DNA from: UBA509 sp038729325
GTDB taxonomy: Archaea; Thermoplasmatota; Thermoplasmata; Thermoplasmatales; Thermoplasmataceae
DNA length: 47,871 bases
Direction: 5' to 3'
NCBI GenBank assembly: GCA_038729325.1
Contig: JAVYSG010000002.1
Span: forward strand, 1 to 47,871
In this document: positions 16,327 through 24,834 of the stretch, piece after piece
Layout: every line of letters starts with the position of its first letter
Numbering within the stretch: the first letter of the stretch is position 1
Program-made: the position numbers and the translations under genes
The notes under the pieces: generated by a model
What the model saw: only the letters and a program-made list of their open reading frames with translations
Told to the model about the DNA's origin: nothing
Database searches by the model: none

Positions 16327-17355
16327 GAATACCTCCATGGATTCCTTAAACTCATCAGGAGCTCCCGTGAAGCATAACCTGAAGGATTTAGGCTGGCCAA
16401 AATAGTCGCCAGGGTCCAGAAAGAGCCCATATTTCTCAAGTGCCGCAGTGCACAGCTCCACAGAATCCATATTCCCTGAATATTTTATGAGTGCGAACGG
16501 TGCATGCCTGGGCGGCACCCATGAAAGTGCTGGTGCATCCTTAACGACACTGGACAGTAAACGGAGATTTGGTTCAACTACTGTTCTGGCCCTTTCCTGG
16601 AATCTCTTCCTGTTAAGGAGGCACTGGCCTGCTATCCAGAGCGGATAGGTCGGATTTCTTGTGCCGGTAATGTCCCTCAGCCTGTCCAGTATCCTGATCT
16701 TTTCTGGAGATGTAACGATCCAGCCAACGCGCATTCCGGAAAAGCCATAGAACTTTGTCATACTGCCGTTAACCATGATGTCAGGATTCCCATCATACAC
16801 GCTCTCAGGGCGATCCTTAAGTGTGAATTCAAGAAACGCTTCGTCCACATAAACGAAATCTCCAGTGGAAACAGATCCCCTGACATCTTTCAGATATTTC
16901 CGGTCGTGGAGGCTTCCCAGCGGGTTATTGGGGTTTGACATGAAAACTGCCTTTCTTCCGCTGGCTGAAGTCAGGATTTCCGGAAGTTTATCAAATGGAG
17001 CAGTGACCGTTCTGACACCCATGTTTGCAGGAACATTGAAAATAGGTTCATATTCAGGAACGCCTGTGAATACGGATGCATCCATGGCCCTGGCCATCAG
17101 GCTGATGAGAAAAATTGCCTCGGAACCACCGGTTGTCAGGAAAATTCCGGCGGGATCATAGCCGTAAAGATCGGACAGGATATTTATGAAGTATTGATCC
17201 GGGCTGCTGGTTTCCCGCTTCATGTCCTCAAGCGAGGTGTTAACTCCCATGCTCTGGAAATCCGGCTCCGGAAGGCCACTGAGGGAAAGGTTGTACCTGG
17301 CAAGGTGCATTCGTTCCTCGATCCATCTCAGAAGCCTGACATCCTGAGGAAACAT
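16297..17355 (-). CDS. PLP-dependent class I/II aminotransferase (HisC/CobD-like)
   Basis: The 352-aa fold-type I aminotransferase has LTTGGSEAIF (cofactor phosphate loop, near 74-82), NPNNPLG at 141-147, the aspartate of VDEAF (Asp171), the Schiff-base Lys201 in SMTKFYGFSG, Arg209 of GMRVGW, and the carboxylate-binding FRLCF near the C-terminus. This is close to histidinol-phosphate and aromatic aminotransferases in plan and length. The substrate cannot be read from sequence. With chorismate mutase and TyrA-like genes 5 kb away, an aromatic or aspartate role is possible. It lies 5 nt downstream of a GalE-like gene and may be co-transcribed. The start is ATG. Confidence 0.87.
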   Translation of the reverse strand: MFPQDVRLLRWIEERMHLARYNLSLSGLPEPDFQSMGVNTSLEDMKRETSSPDQYFINILSDLYGYDPAGIFLTTGGSEAIFLISLMARAMDASVFTGVPEYEPIFNVPANMGVRTVTAPFDKLPEILTSASGRKAVFMSNPNNPLGSLHDRKYLKDVRGSVSTGDFVYVDEAFLEFTLKDRPESVYDGNPDIMVNGSMTKFYGFSGMRVGWIVTSPEKIRILDRLRDITGTRNPTYPLWIAGQCLLNRKRFQERARTVVEPNLRLLSSVVKDAPALSWVPPRHAPFALIKYSGNMDSVELCTAALEKYGLFLDPGDYFGQPKSFRLCFTGAPDEFKESMEVFSGFVRETLG

Positions 17356-17360
17356 TCAGT

Positions 17361-18317
17361 TCACCTCCTCCGGCCCATCTGTTCAAGGGTTTCTTCAACC
17401 GCAACATCCACGGATTGATCGCTGTTATATTTATTGGTCCACCCGGTAGAAAAGAGTTTATTCACATCCAGCTGGGCTACCTTCACGTCCCCTGCCCATC
17501 CTCTTCCATCAAGGCCACCAGTATACCTGAATTTCACATCATGCAGTCCCATCTTTTCAGAGACAGTCTGTGCAATCTTTGTCACTGAAGTGGTTTCCCT
17601 GTTTCCAAGGTTGATTATATCTGTTTTTGCTGATCTGTCATGCACGTGTATCATGGAACCAACGCAGTCCTGCACATGCATGTATGATTTCCTCTGGGTC
17701 CCGTCTCCAAGGATTTCAAGCTCTTCCCGGTTCTTCTGCAGCTTCCTGATAAAGTCAAAAATGACACCATGAGTTGAATTTTTCCCGACTATGTTTGCAA
17801 ACCGGAAAATTGTCCCTCTCATGCCATAATAGTGTGAATAGGAAGTTATGAAGCCTTCCCCGGCCATTTTGGAGGCGCCGTAACTTGATATTGGCATATA
17901 AGGACCGTAATTTTCAGGAGTTGGCAGAAGTGCTGCCTCGCCATATACTGTGGAGCTGGAAGCAAAAAGGATCTCCTTAACATCGTTTTTCCTCATGTAT
18001 TCCAGCAGGTTGAATGTTCCAGCAACATTGTTCCTGAAATCAACTTCCGGGCCGTTCGATCCATTTCTGACATCAGAGTTTGCAGCCAGATGCACAACCA
18101 CGTCCACGTCCCTTAGATCATTGCGTTCATGGAGCGATGATATATCTTCCCTGAGAAATCTGAAATCCTTTCTATTGAGATACCTGCTTATGTACCTGTC
18201 GTCAACATTGGAAAGGTTGTCAACTACGGTTATTCGATTTGTCTCAACAAGCTTTTCAACCATGTTGGAACCTATAAAACCGGCTCCGCCGGTGATCAGG
18301 ATATGTTTTCCTTTCAA
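17361..18317 (-). CDS. NAD-dependent sugar-nucleotide epimerase/dehydratase (GalE-like)
   Basis: An extended short-chain dehydrogenase of 318 aa. It has the NAD-binding GGAGFIGSNMVEKL at the N-terminus, VVHLAANSDVRN, SSSTVYGEA, the catalytic YGASKMAGE (Tyr-x-x-x-Lys), and the nucleotide-sugar region FRFANIVGKNSTHGVIFDFIRKL with the ending DGTQRKSYMHVQDCV. The frame is open to 18353, but the TTG at 18317 is preceded by AGGAG at the right distance and gives a normal N-terminus (LKGKHILITGG). It probably modifies a UDP- or dTDP-sugar for surface glycans. Confidence 0.9.
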   Translation of the reverse strand: MKGKHILITGGAGFIGSNMVEKLVETNRITVVDNLSNVDDRYISRYLNRKDFRFLREDISSLHERNDLRDVDVVVHLAANSDVRNGSNGPEVDFRNNVAGTFNLLEYMRKNDVKEILFASSSTVYGEAALLPTPENYGPYMPISSYGASKMAGEGFITSYSHYYGMRGTIFRFANIVGKNSTHGVIFDFIRKLQKNREELEILGDGTQRKSYMHVQDCVGSMIHVHDRSAKTDIINLGNRETTSVTKIAQTVSEKMGLHDVKFRYTGGLDGRGWAGDVKVAQLDVNKLFSTGWTNKYNSDQSVDVAVEETLEQMGRRR

Positions 18318-18368
18318 TAGTTTCACTCCTACTGTTATTATCTTGGTTCTCAAATAGGATTCGGTCCA

Positions 18369-19535
18369 TCAGATCCTGTAGTCACGGTATCCCATATAAA
18401 ATGCCAGATCGTATGCAATCTTGACAAGAGCTGCGGAAAAAAATACCCCCTGGGGGAAAATTTCCATAAACACGCCAGCTATTCCAGGTCCCGGGATCTG
18501 AAAGGCATTCCTCACCGCCAGGAAACTGGAATTTGCTGCAACTCTGGAATCCCTGGGTATTCTGGTATTCACGAAACTGTCTCTGGCAGGCACATCCATC
18601 TGGCTTGTGCTCTGCCTGAGGAAGAGAAAGATTTCGCTCAATGCAAGCATATGGAAGACCGGCACCAGGAAAAGCATAACATTGCTGACAAGATGGGTAT
18701 AAACCATTGTCCTCACAAGCCCGATCCTTCCCGAGAGATATCCTGAGGCCACAACTGAAAGGGCGGTGATTATATTAACAGCAATGAATATGAGACCCGC
18801 CTGAGAGAGTGTGATATGGTATACTTCCTCGAACCACAGGGATATAACAGCGGTGTTTACCAGACCTCCCCCCAGGGAATCAGCAGAGAATAGAACCATC
18901 AGTTTACGGACATCAGTCCGGACGGCAGGATCAGATATTGCTTTCCCCTTTTCATGGCGAATGACATCCGGGAAATTCAGTGGAATATAAAGGATAATCT
19001 GTACAGCTGACAGAACAAGGTTGACAGCGAAAATCAGGGTGAAGTTACCGGCTCCCATGAGAAAGAGGAAATAAGAGGCAATTGCACCACTGCCATAGGA
19101 TGCAAAATTGTACAGGGTGAACATGTGGTTCTTCTCTTTCTGGTTCTCAGAGTAAGTGCTGATGGCGAACTGCTCCAGGGACTGATTGACTGAGTAATCC
19201 CTGCCGCCAAGTGACAATCCTCCAACCACTATGGCAGTAATAAGGGCCAGAGGGCTGCGTCCCAGGAATAATATGATCATTGCAGCTGCAAGGACAGAAG
19301 AAAGGAAGAGAAGTCTGGTCTTTGTGTGCCAGGGCAGGGCAGTGTAGGTATAAAGGAACACGGTTGATATGCCGATGCTGGCGAATATGACAAGTGATGT
19401 ATCAAGGGGGGTATACCCATGTGCGGCCAGAAAAAAGGGGGCACTGATTGCAAGGGATACAAATATGAATGATCTCGTGGATTTTGTCGCTGACAGGATA
19501 ATGCTGCCCCGGTGCATACGGCGCATGAGTCCCAT
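18369..19535 (-). CDS. MFS transporter
   Basis: The 388-aa protein is hydrophobic with about 11-12 membrane helices. It has a central charged loop (residues about 185-205, RHEKGKAISDPAVRTDVRK) and the intracellular motif SGRIGLVRTMVY between helices 8 and 9 that recalls the MFS GxxxDRxGRR loop. The N-terminal half has GGRDYSVNQSLEQFAIST. The substrate is unknown. It is the first of four MFS genes in this window. The gene lies 51 nt upstream of the epimerase on the same strand. The start is ATG at 19535. Confidence 0.84.
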   Translation of the reverse strand: MGLMRRMHRGSIILSATKSTRSFIFVSLAISAPFFLAAHGYTPLDTSLVIFASIGISTVFLYTYTALPWHTKTRLLFLSSVLAAAMIILFLGRSPLALITAIVVGGLSLGGRDYSVNQSLEQFAISTYSENQKEKNHMFTLYNFASYGSGAIASYFLFLMGAGNFTLIFAVNLVLSAVQIILYIPLNFPDVIRHEKGKAISDPAVRTDVRKLMVLFSADSLGGGLVNTAVISLWFEEVYHITLSQAGLIFIAVNIITALSVVASGYLSGRIGLVRTMVYTHLVSNVMLFLVPVFHMLALSEIFLFLRQSTSQMDVPARDSFVNTRIPRDSRVAANSSFLAVRNAFQIPGPGIAGVFMEIFPQGVFFSAALVKIAYDLAFYMGYRDYRI

Positions 19536-19950
19536 ACTGGTTTTAATTTTTGGGGTGTTTTACAGCATTTTTAGCAAAAAAGCCGCTTATCCTGCAATGT
19601 GGATGAATTGTGATCTGTTCATATTCTGTAAAATTATCCGCTTTTAAATGCTGTGGACATGCGGGAATTGAAGCCTGATAAGCCATCGAAAAATGGCGTG
19701 AAACGGAATGACGCCTCTGGAATACATGGAAGAGAGGCCGTCGATGAAGCAGGGACCTCCCATGGCTTGCAATATGGAGGATATCGAATGAGAATCCAGA
19801 CAGATGGACGCATCCAGCCCACCGGACCAGAATCATGAAATATTCTGGAAGCACTGGAATGTTCATCTCTCTGTAAGATAGCAGAATTTATGGCTTTTCT
19901 ATGATTATACTGAAGGTAAAATTTTTACATCCGCCTGAATTCGATATTCC
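19536..19950. other. 415-nt divergent intergenic region without a convincing gene
   Basis: It separates the minus-strand MFS gene and the plus-strand flavoprotein gene. A strong box A on the plus strand, CTTTTAAATG at 19641-19650, has no recognised gene at the expected distance. A frame of about 60 codons (ATG at 19659, end 19838) follows with a lysine/arginine-rich start and no recognisable domain. AAAATTTTTA at 19918-19927 is 24-33 nt before the flavoprotein ATG and is its likely TATA box. The stretch may hold a small RNA or small protein. Confidence 0.4.
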
Positions 19951-21123
19951 ATGCCGAAAAAAGTCGTGGTTGTTGGAGCAGGGGCTGGAGGTGGCCTCAC
20001 CGCAAGCAGGATAAGAAAGATGGTACCGGAAGGCCAGGCTGAGATCACAGTCATTGACAGAACCGGAAGAACTGATTTCCAGCCTTCCTACACGCTTGTC
20101 TCTCTGGGAAACAGAGAACCATCACAGATCAGCGTCAGCATGGAAAAGTTCGCAAAGACTGGAATCAGGTCCATAAAGGGGGAAGTCACAGATGTGGATG
20201 TCAGGAATCGCACTGTTACCGTCGGGACTCAGAAGATAGCATATGATACCATTGTACTCTCGCCGGGCGTAAAATTCGACGGAAAATCCTTTCCCGGCTA
20301 TGACAGTGCGTATCATTTCTGGGATATGGAGAATTCCATTGCGCTCAGGAAAAAACTTTCGGAATTCAGGGGAGGAAAGATTGTCCTTGGCGTAACAACA
20401 CAGATGTACAAATGTCCGCCTGTGCCATGGGAAATGGCAATGATGCTTGATGACTATTTCAGGGCAAGGGGAATAAGAGACAGAGTGGAGATCACTGTTG
20501 CACACTGGGCCAGGAAGCCAATGGCAATGTTTGGACCCGTTATATCTGATCCTGTAGCCGGATGGCTGGAAGAGAAGGGCATCAACACAATTAATGGCTT
20601 CAAGCTCACCGCCATTGATGGGGAAGGGCAGAAGCTTCTGGGAGAATCCGGAGAAAACGTGGACTACGATCTTGCAATAGTTGCGCCCCCGCACAGGCCG
20701 CCTGACTTTGTATCAGGAAACGCAGATCTGGCTTCAGCAAGCGGCTGGCTGGATTCAAACACAAATAACTTCAGGAACAGGTCATACGATGATGTTTATG
20801 CAATAGGAGATGCCATAGCTCCATCAATAGGAATTGGCATGGCGGGTGTATTTGCCCATTTCCAGGCAGATACCGCCGCATCATATGTTGCAGGTGACAT
20901 AATTGGTTCGTACGATCCGGTGCCATACAATACACTGGGGCTGTGTGCTTCAGATACCGGCGATGCCGGGTGGATTGCCTACTGCGATTTCCGGCATAAG
21001 ATTGCTGATGCCAGTACTCCATTTCCGGACTGCAGATCAATGGGAAGAAGTAGAATACTTAAGGTTGCCCACGCAATCTATGAGAAGTATTTCCTGGCCA
21101 GCATATACGGCGGGTGGTACTGA
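19951..21123 (+). CDS. sulfide:quinone oxidoreductase-like FAD flavoprotein
   Basis: The 390-aa flavoprotein disulfide reductase has an N-terminal FAD motif VVVVGAGAGGGLTASRI and a second dinucleotide segment near 143-150. The FAD-binding VYAIGDAIAPS lies at 283-293. Cys155 (YKCPPVPWE) and Cys332 (GLCASDTGDAGW) sit where SQR enzymes keep the redox cysteine pair; I see no equivalent of the third SQR cysteine around residue 125. The C-terminal amphipathic region (KVAHAIYEKYFLASIYGGWY) could attach it to the membrane. It would pass electrons from sulfide or NADH to quinone. The downstream DUF1641 gene overlaps it (TGATG), a common pairing. Confidence 0.82.
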   Translation: MPKKVVVVGAGAGGGLTASRIRKMVPEGQAEITVIDRTGRTDFQPSYTLVSLGNREPSQISVSMEKFAKTGIRSIKGEVTDVDVRNRTVTVGTQKIAYDTIVLSPGVKFDGKSFPGYDSAYHFWDMENSIALRKKLSEFRGGKIVLGVTTQMYKCPPVPWEMAMMLDDYFRARGIRDRVEITVAHWARKPMAMFGPVISDPVAGWLEEKGINTINGFKLTAIDGEGQKLLGESGENVDYDLAIVAPPHRPPDFVSGNADLASASGWLDSNTNNFRNRSYDDVYAIGDAIAPSIGIGMAGVFAHFQADTAASYVAGDIIGSYDPVPYNTLGLCASDTGDAGWIAYCDFRHKIADASTPFPDCRSMGRSRILKVAHAIYEKYFLASIYGGWY

Positions 21124-21614
21124 TGGAAACCAATGATGCAAGAATCGAGAAAATTCTCGGCATGATTGAGGACCTTGAACCAACACTGAAGACCATTAAG
21201 AAACTGCAGGAATCAGGTCTCATGTCTATTCTTGATGCTCTGGCGGAGCAGTCTGACGTCATGTTCAATTATGCCAGCAGCATGGATATTCTTGGGGCTG
21301 CCTCAGCCTTGATCAGATTTATCCCACTAATCAGCAGCGCAGTGGGGGATCTTGACCCTGAAAGGCTTGAATCCACAATGAGGACGATTTCATGGAATAC
21401 TCTCTTTTCAAGTGTGCTTACAGCCATTGAATCAATGGGCAGAGAGATTGGGAAAATTGAAATGCCATCATCGCGGCCAGGAATTATGGCACTTCTGTCC
21501 GAGGCTAGAAGTCCTGAGACAACCTTTCTCCTGAGACTGATGCGTGGCGTCGTCAGGGATATGATGGATCAGGAGATGAAAAACAGGGGGAGCAGCGTAA
21601 AACCTCATGAGTAA
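21123..21614 (+). CDS. DUF1641-type protein, partner of the SQR-like enzyme
   Basis: The 163-aa mostly helical protein has IEDLEPTLKTIKKLQESGLMSILDALAEQSDVMF at the N-terminus, the pattern of DUF1641 proteins, and a hydrophobic helix (GAASALIRFIPLISSAVG). The function of the family is not known; it is often encoded beside SQR-like flavoproteins or formate dehydrogenases. The ATG overlaps the flavoprotein stop (TGATG), so the two are translationally coupled; a GTG nine bases upstream is a less likely start. Its 3' end overlaps a convergent regulator gene by 10 nt. Confidence 0.8.
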   Translation: METNDARIEKILGMIEDLEPTLKTIKKLQESGLMSILDALAEQSDVMFNYASSMDILGAASALIRFIPLISSAVGDLDPERLESTMRTISWNTLFSSVLTAIESMGREIGKIEMPSSRPGIMALLSEARSPETTFLLRLMRGVVRDMMDQEMKNRGSSVKPHE

Positions 21615-22381
21615 AATCTGTAATCATATAGTATCATAACGTTTGCGTAGGGATCAACCTCCCTTATCCTTGATATGCTGCCTCTGGCGTTTCCCAGGTT
21701 CTCGGAGAAACATGTGTATACGCCTGCACTGCTGTCAGATATGGAAAATATTGTCTGGGGAGCCAGTATCTCCCTGACCTTTTCTGGAGAGGTGGAAAAA
21801 ATTGAGTAGAGAACAACATCACCACTGGTCAGATCAAGTTCTGTAATCACACCAATGATGCGGTTCCTCATGAGGAGATTCAGGCGCCTTTTGGCGGTCA
21901 TGTATGGGATATCAAGATGGTTTGACAGCTCAGTAACCGACATGCGTGGATCTGTTTTCAAAAGTCTTATGATTTCCAGGTCTGTGCTGTTTATATTCAT
22001 TCCAAGGGGCATGGGTGGCGGCACATACCGCATCACAGGAGTACCAAGCTTGGACATGGCATCGGCAATCTTTCTTTCAACATCGGCCTGATCCTTGCCG
22101 GAAAAACCGTAAAGGCTTATCTCCTCAAGGCATTTTATCTTTGATACAACATCCCCGTCGTAATCCTTTTCAGTCCGGAATGCTGCAAATGCCTCAAGCT
22201 GTCCGTTTATTCTTGGGCTCACGTGCAGGGAGAATCCCCTGATAATGCCATCATCCATAAGCCGGCTCATTCTGTAGTTCAAAGCCTGCGCTGATATGCC
22301 AAGATCCAGCGCTATCTTTCTCTGGGCGATCCTCCCGTCCTTCAGGATACTGAAAAGAATCCTCTTGTCGGTTACATCCAT
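21605..22381 (-). CDS. tandem Lrp/AsnC-like transcriptional regulator
   Basis: The 258-aa protein contains two winged-helix DNA-binding units: residues 4-50 (DKRILFSILKDGRIAQRKIALDLGISAQALNYRMSRL) and 131-180 (LEIIRLLKTDPRMSVTELSNHLDIPYMTAKRRL). Each is followed by a ligand-domain-like beta/alpha segment. This duplicated layout is found in a group of archaeal Lrp-like regulators. It lies just upstream of an aromatic-biosynthesis pair on the same strand order, so control of amino-acid metabolism is possible. The target is unknown. Confidence 0.82.
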   Translation of the reverse strand: MDVTDKRILFSILKDGRIAQRKIALDLGISAQALNYRMSRLMDDGIIRGFSLHVSPRINGQLEAFAAFRTEKDYDGDVVSKIKCLEEISLYGFSGKDQADVERKIADAMSKLGTPVMRYVPPPMPLGMNINSTDLEIIRLLKTDPRMSVTELSNHLDIPYMTAKRRLNLLMRNRIIGVITELDLTSGDVVLYSIFSTSPEKVREILAPQTIFSISDSSAGVYTCFSENLGNARGSISRIREVDPYANVMILYDYRFYS

Positions 22382-22416
22382 TCAGCTGACCTATTCAATG
22401 CAGTTCATTAAGTTTA

Positions 22417-23115
22417 TCAATTCATGCTTCCCGGTGAAACAGAATGCCTCTGACCTTCCTTACGCCCTGCTGTCTCAATGATTCTGTCAAGCCCGTCACG
22501 AATTTTAACCAGAATGTCCATGCTGTACGGATTCAACGTTATGGTGTCCATCATCACTTCAATGCTTTCGTCACTGCAGATGCCCTCAAATTCGGACAGC
22601 ATTCTTGAGCTTCTTGTGGAAAGGGATGTCTCAGCTTTCCCTGATGAATGGGCCAGCATAGACAGAATGTAAGGCCTGACAAGAAGATCAATCATTGCTC
22701 TGTCATGATCGGAGGACGACATAATTTTAAGGGGACTTCCCGGGAACATCCGATGGATGACATCAGTTGAACCGGGGATGGAATAATCCTCTATGTAAAT
22801 TATATCCCCCGGTTTCCCTGAATTTATTGTTGACGGGCCAAAGAGAGGGTGAATGCTTATGATCCGCCCGGAGAAAGGCTTTAAGGGAGCCTTTACCGAG
22901 CAAATCTCAACAAGTCTGCCCGGATCAGTGCAGTTGCTGATGATTTTCACTGCAGCAGGAAGCGGGACAGCAAGGAGTGCGTAATCCACAGAATCAAGTA
23001 TTTCACCGGTAAAGTCAGTGCCGTGAACAGGTATGGTGGTGTGGCCAGATCCATTCAGAAGCTTCATGGCAGCAGAGCCAAATCTCCCGGTATATCCTAC
23101 CACAGCTATCTTCAA
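22417..23115 (-). CDS. prephenate dehydrogenase-like protein (TyrA family)
   Basis: The 232-aa protein has an N-terminal NAD(P) motif VVGYTGRFGSAAMKLL, LLAVPLPAA, EICSVKAPL and SIHPLFGPST, which are the TyrA signatures (nucleotide binding and the HPxxGP active-site histidine). It should convert prephenate (or arogenate) to the tyrosine precursor. It is shorter than typical members (about 280 aa) and its helical C-terminal domain is reduced. It starts with TTG, overlapping the stop of the chorismate mutase gene, so the two steps chorismate to prephenate to 4-hydroxyphenylpyruvate are coupled. Confidence 0.84.
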   Translation of the reverse strand: MKIAVVGYTGRFGSAAMKLLNGSGHTTIPVHGTDFTGEILDSVDYALLAVPLPAAVKIISNCTDPGRLVEICSVKAPLKPFSGRIISIHPLFGPSTINSGKPGDIIYIEDYSIPGSTDVIHRMFPGSPLKIMSSSDHDRAMIDLLVRPYILSMLAHSSGKAETSLSTRSSRMLSEFEGICSDESIEVMMDTITLNPYSMDILVKIRDGLDRIIETAGRKEGQRHSVSPGSMN

Positions 23116-23696
23116 TGCACCACCACCGCAATCATGTTCAGGCGGGAAGTGTCAGGTGGAAAGGTGCTGAATTTCAAAAGTCCCTCCTCCGGCATCCAGG
23201 CCAGATCTCCGGGGCAGCCATCTCCAAGGGATATCTCTGGAATGTTTTCATGGGGTTTTCCCATCACAATGTGTCCGCCCCTCATCTGTATTGCAGTCTT
23301 CAGGGGTGCCGGAATATCAATCTGTGTCAGAAACTCCACACCTGGGGCAGCCAGTACAGTTCCAAGCAGGGTGAGCAGATGATCCCTGTTTCCCCTGAAG
23401 GCCACATTATTCTCTCTTCTGGCATTCACCATACTTGTGGAAGATTCCTGTACCCTGATGGAAAATTCGAAAAGTGATACAAGAATTGAACGGAGGACAT
23501 CGTCATTGATGCCGGAATCCCTGATAACATCGAGTTCACGCTCCCTCAGCCTGAGATCCATCCCGCTGGAATTCTTGATCAGAGCTATGCGTGAGGACAG
23601 TTCCATGCGTTCCGAGAACAGGTGCAGTATTGCAATGGAATTATTCAGAATCCTTGTTCTCAATTCTGGAAGCTCATCACCATCCACTGTTTCCAT
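23112..23696 (-). CDS. AroQ-type chorismate mutase with an unidentified C-terminal domain
   Basis: The 194-aa product has an AroQ helical domain in residues 1-90. Arg13, Arg30 (LFSERMELS), Lys41, Arg51-Glu52 and Gln83 line up with the active-site residues of the E. coli mutase. Residues about 100-194 form a second domain (GTVLAAPGVEFLTQIDIPAPLK, then MRGGHIVMGKP) that I do not recognise. The ATG at 23696 is chosen because the frame upstream (to 23744) encodes an odd hydrophobic lead-in. The gene ends at the start of the TyrA-like gene. Confidence 0.78.
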   Translation of the reverse strand: METVDGDELPELRTRILNNSIAILHLFSERMELSSRIALIKNSSGMDLRLRERELDVIRDSGINDDVLRSILVSLFEFSIRVQESSTSMVNARRENNVAFRGNRDHLLTLLGTVLAAPGVEFLTQIDIPAPLKTAIQMRGGHIVMGKPHENIPEISLGDGCPGDLAWMPEEGLLKFSTFPPDTSRLNMIAVVVH

Positions 23697-23808
23697 AAAA
23701 TGAATCACTCTCCGAAATATACATGACATGATATAGCATATCATTCAATAAAAATTCTTTCACTGAGCCGGATGACCTTTATTAGAGACGTCCGCATTTA
23801 AAAGGCAT

Positions 23809-24240
23809 ATGAAAAATGAACTCAGTAATGAGACCAGCAGCGGTATAATGGTCTACAGGATTGGTCAGGACGGGAAAAGAGAATACCTTTTTCTGGTGAG
23901 GAAGGAAGGCTTCCTGGATTTCCCAAAGGGGCACATAGAGGAGGGTGAGACGGAAGAAGATGCAGCAAGGCGCGAAACCCTTGAGGAGACTGGCATGAAC
24001 GTTAACATAATTCCAGGCTTCAGGCATGAGATGGATTACCTCTTCAGCCACAGGGACCAGAAGGTGAAAAAGAAGGTTGTCATGTTTGCAGGAAAGGCAC
24101 CTGATTATGAATCGCCAACCATTTCCCATGAACATATGGGGTTTGTGTGGATAAAATACGAGGATGCAATGAAATCGCTGGCATACGAGAACCAGAGGAA
24201 AATGCTTGAGGAAGTGGACAGGTTCCTGGATTCACTATGA
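23809..24240 (+). CDS. Nudix hydrolase (diadenosine tetraphosphatase type)
   Basis: The 143-aa protein has a complete Nudix box at about residues 43-65, GHIEEGETEEDAARRETLEETGM, fitting GX5EX7REUXEEXGU. It also has the N-terminal SGIMVYRI and DFPKGHIE typical of asymmetric Ap4A hydrolases. These cleave Ap4A and related dinucleotides. The ATG at 23809 follows A/T-rich sequence. The 3' end overlaps the convergent ABC ATPase gene by 6 nt. Confidence 0.88.
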   Translation: MKNELSNETSSGIMVYRIGQDGKREYLFLVRKEGFLDFPKGHIEEGETEEDAARRETLEETGMNVNIIPGFRHEMDYLFSHRDQKVKKKVVMFAGKAPDYESPTISHEHMGFVWIKYEDAMKSLAYENQRKMLEEVDRFLDSL

Positions 24241-24834
24241 AATTTTTGAGAGAGAGCCGTTTTCCATCCGGTATACATGTTCTGCAAGGTCTGCATCACC
24301 AGAGTTGTGGCTCACAAAGATGATGTCGATGCTTTTCTCCCTTGCGGCAGCTGATATGGATTTAATGAAAACAGAACTGTCGCTTATTCCGGAGGTCACT
24401 TCATCCATTATTACGAGGTCCGGACTGTGAAAAATGGCACTTGCAGCCGCAACGCGCATTCTCTGGCCAAGGCTCAACTCTGAAACTTTCCCGCTGAAAT
24501 CTATTCCAAGGCTTTCCTTCAGGGATTTTATTTCATCACGGTATCTGTCCGGGTTTCTGGGCCAGGCAATGTGAGAATCCACGTCCAGATTCATAAGGAC
24601 GGTGTCGCTGTTCAGGTATATGATTCCCCGTTGCTGCAGATCAGCATGGGTGACATCCCTGCCGTTCACCAGAACCCTGCCTGAGAACTGGCTGAAGTGC
24701 CCAGCTAATGCCCTGAGAAATGTGGTTTTGCCTGATCCATTCTCCCCAAATATGAATATGATTCCTGAATCGGTAAGCGCCGCATTCAGCACAAATGTAC
24801 CCCTTGACATGCTTACAGCCGCATCCACAGTCAT
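24235..24834 (-). CDS. ABC transporter ATPase (molybdate/tungstate type)
   Basis: The 199-aa ATPase has Walker A GENGSGKTT (residues 30-38), a short ABC signature LSLGQRMRVA, Walker B LVIMDEVTSG and the H-loop VSHNSGDADLA. It is shorter than ModC/WtpC, lacking the C-terminal MOP/TOBE domain that regulates those ATPases. Its ATG overlaps the permease stop (ATGA). Assignment to oxyanion uptake is by gene context and the matching permease and binding protein. Confidence 0.86.
   Translation of the reverse strand: MTVDAAVSMSRGTFVLNAALTDSGIIFIFGENGSGKTTFLRALAGHFSQFSGRVLVNGRDVTHADLQQRGIIYLNSDTVLMNLDVDSHIAWPRNPDRYRDEIKSLKESLGIDFSGKVSELSLGQRMRVAAASAIFHSPDLVIMDEVTSGISDSSVFIKSISAAAREKSIDIIFVSHNSGDADLAEHVYRMENGSLSKIS

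Noticed and set aside
20122..20694. A 190-codon minus-strand frame inside the flavoprotein gene
   Set aside because: Shadow of the coding strand; the protein has scattered cysteines and histidines without pattern.
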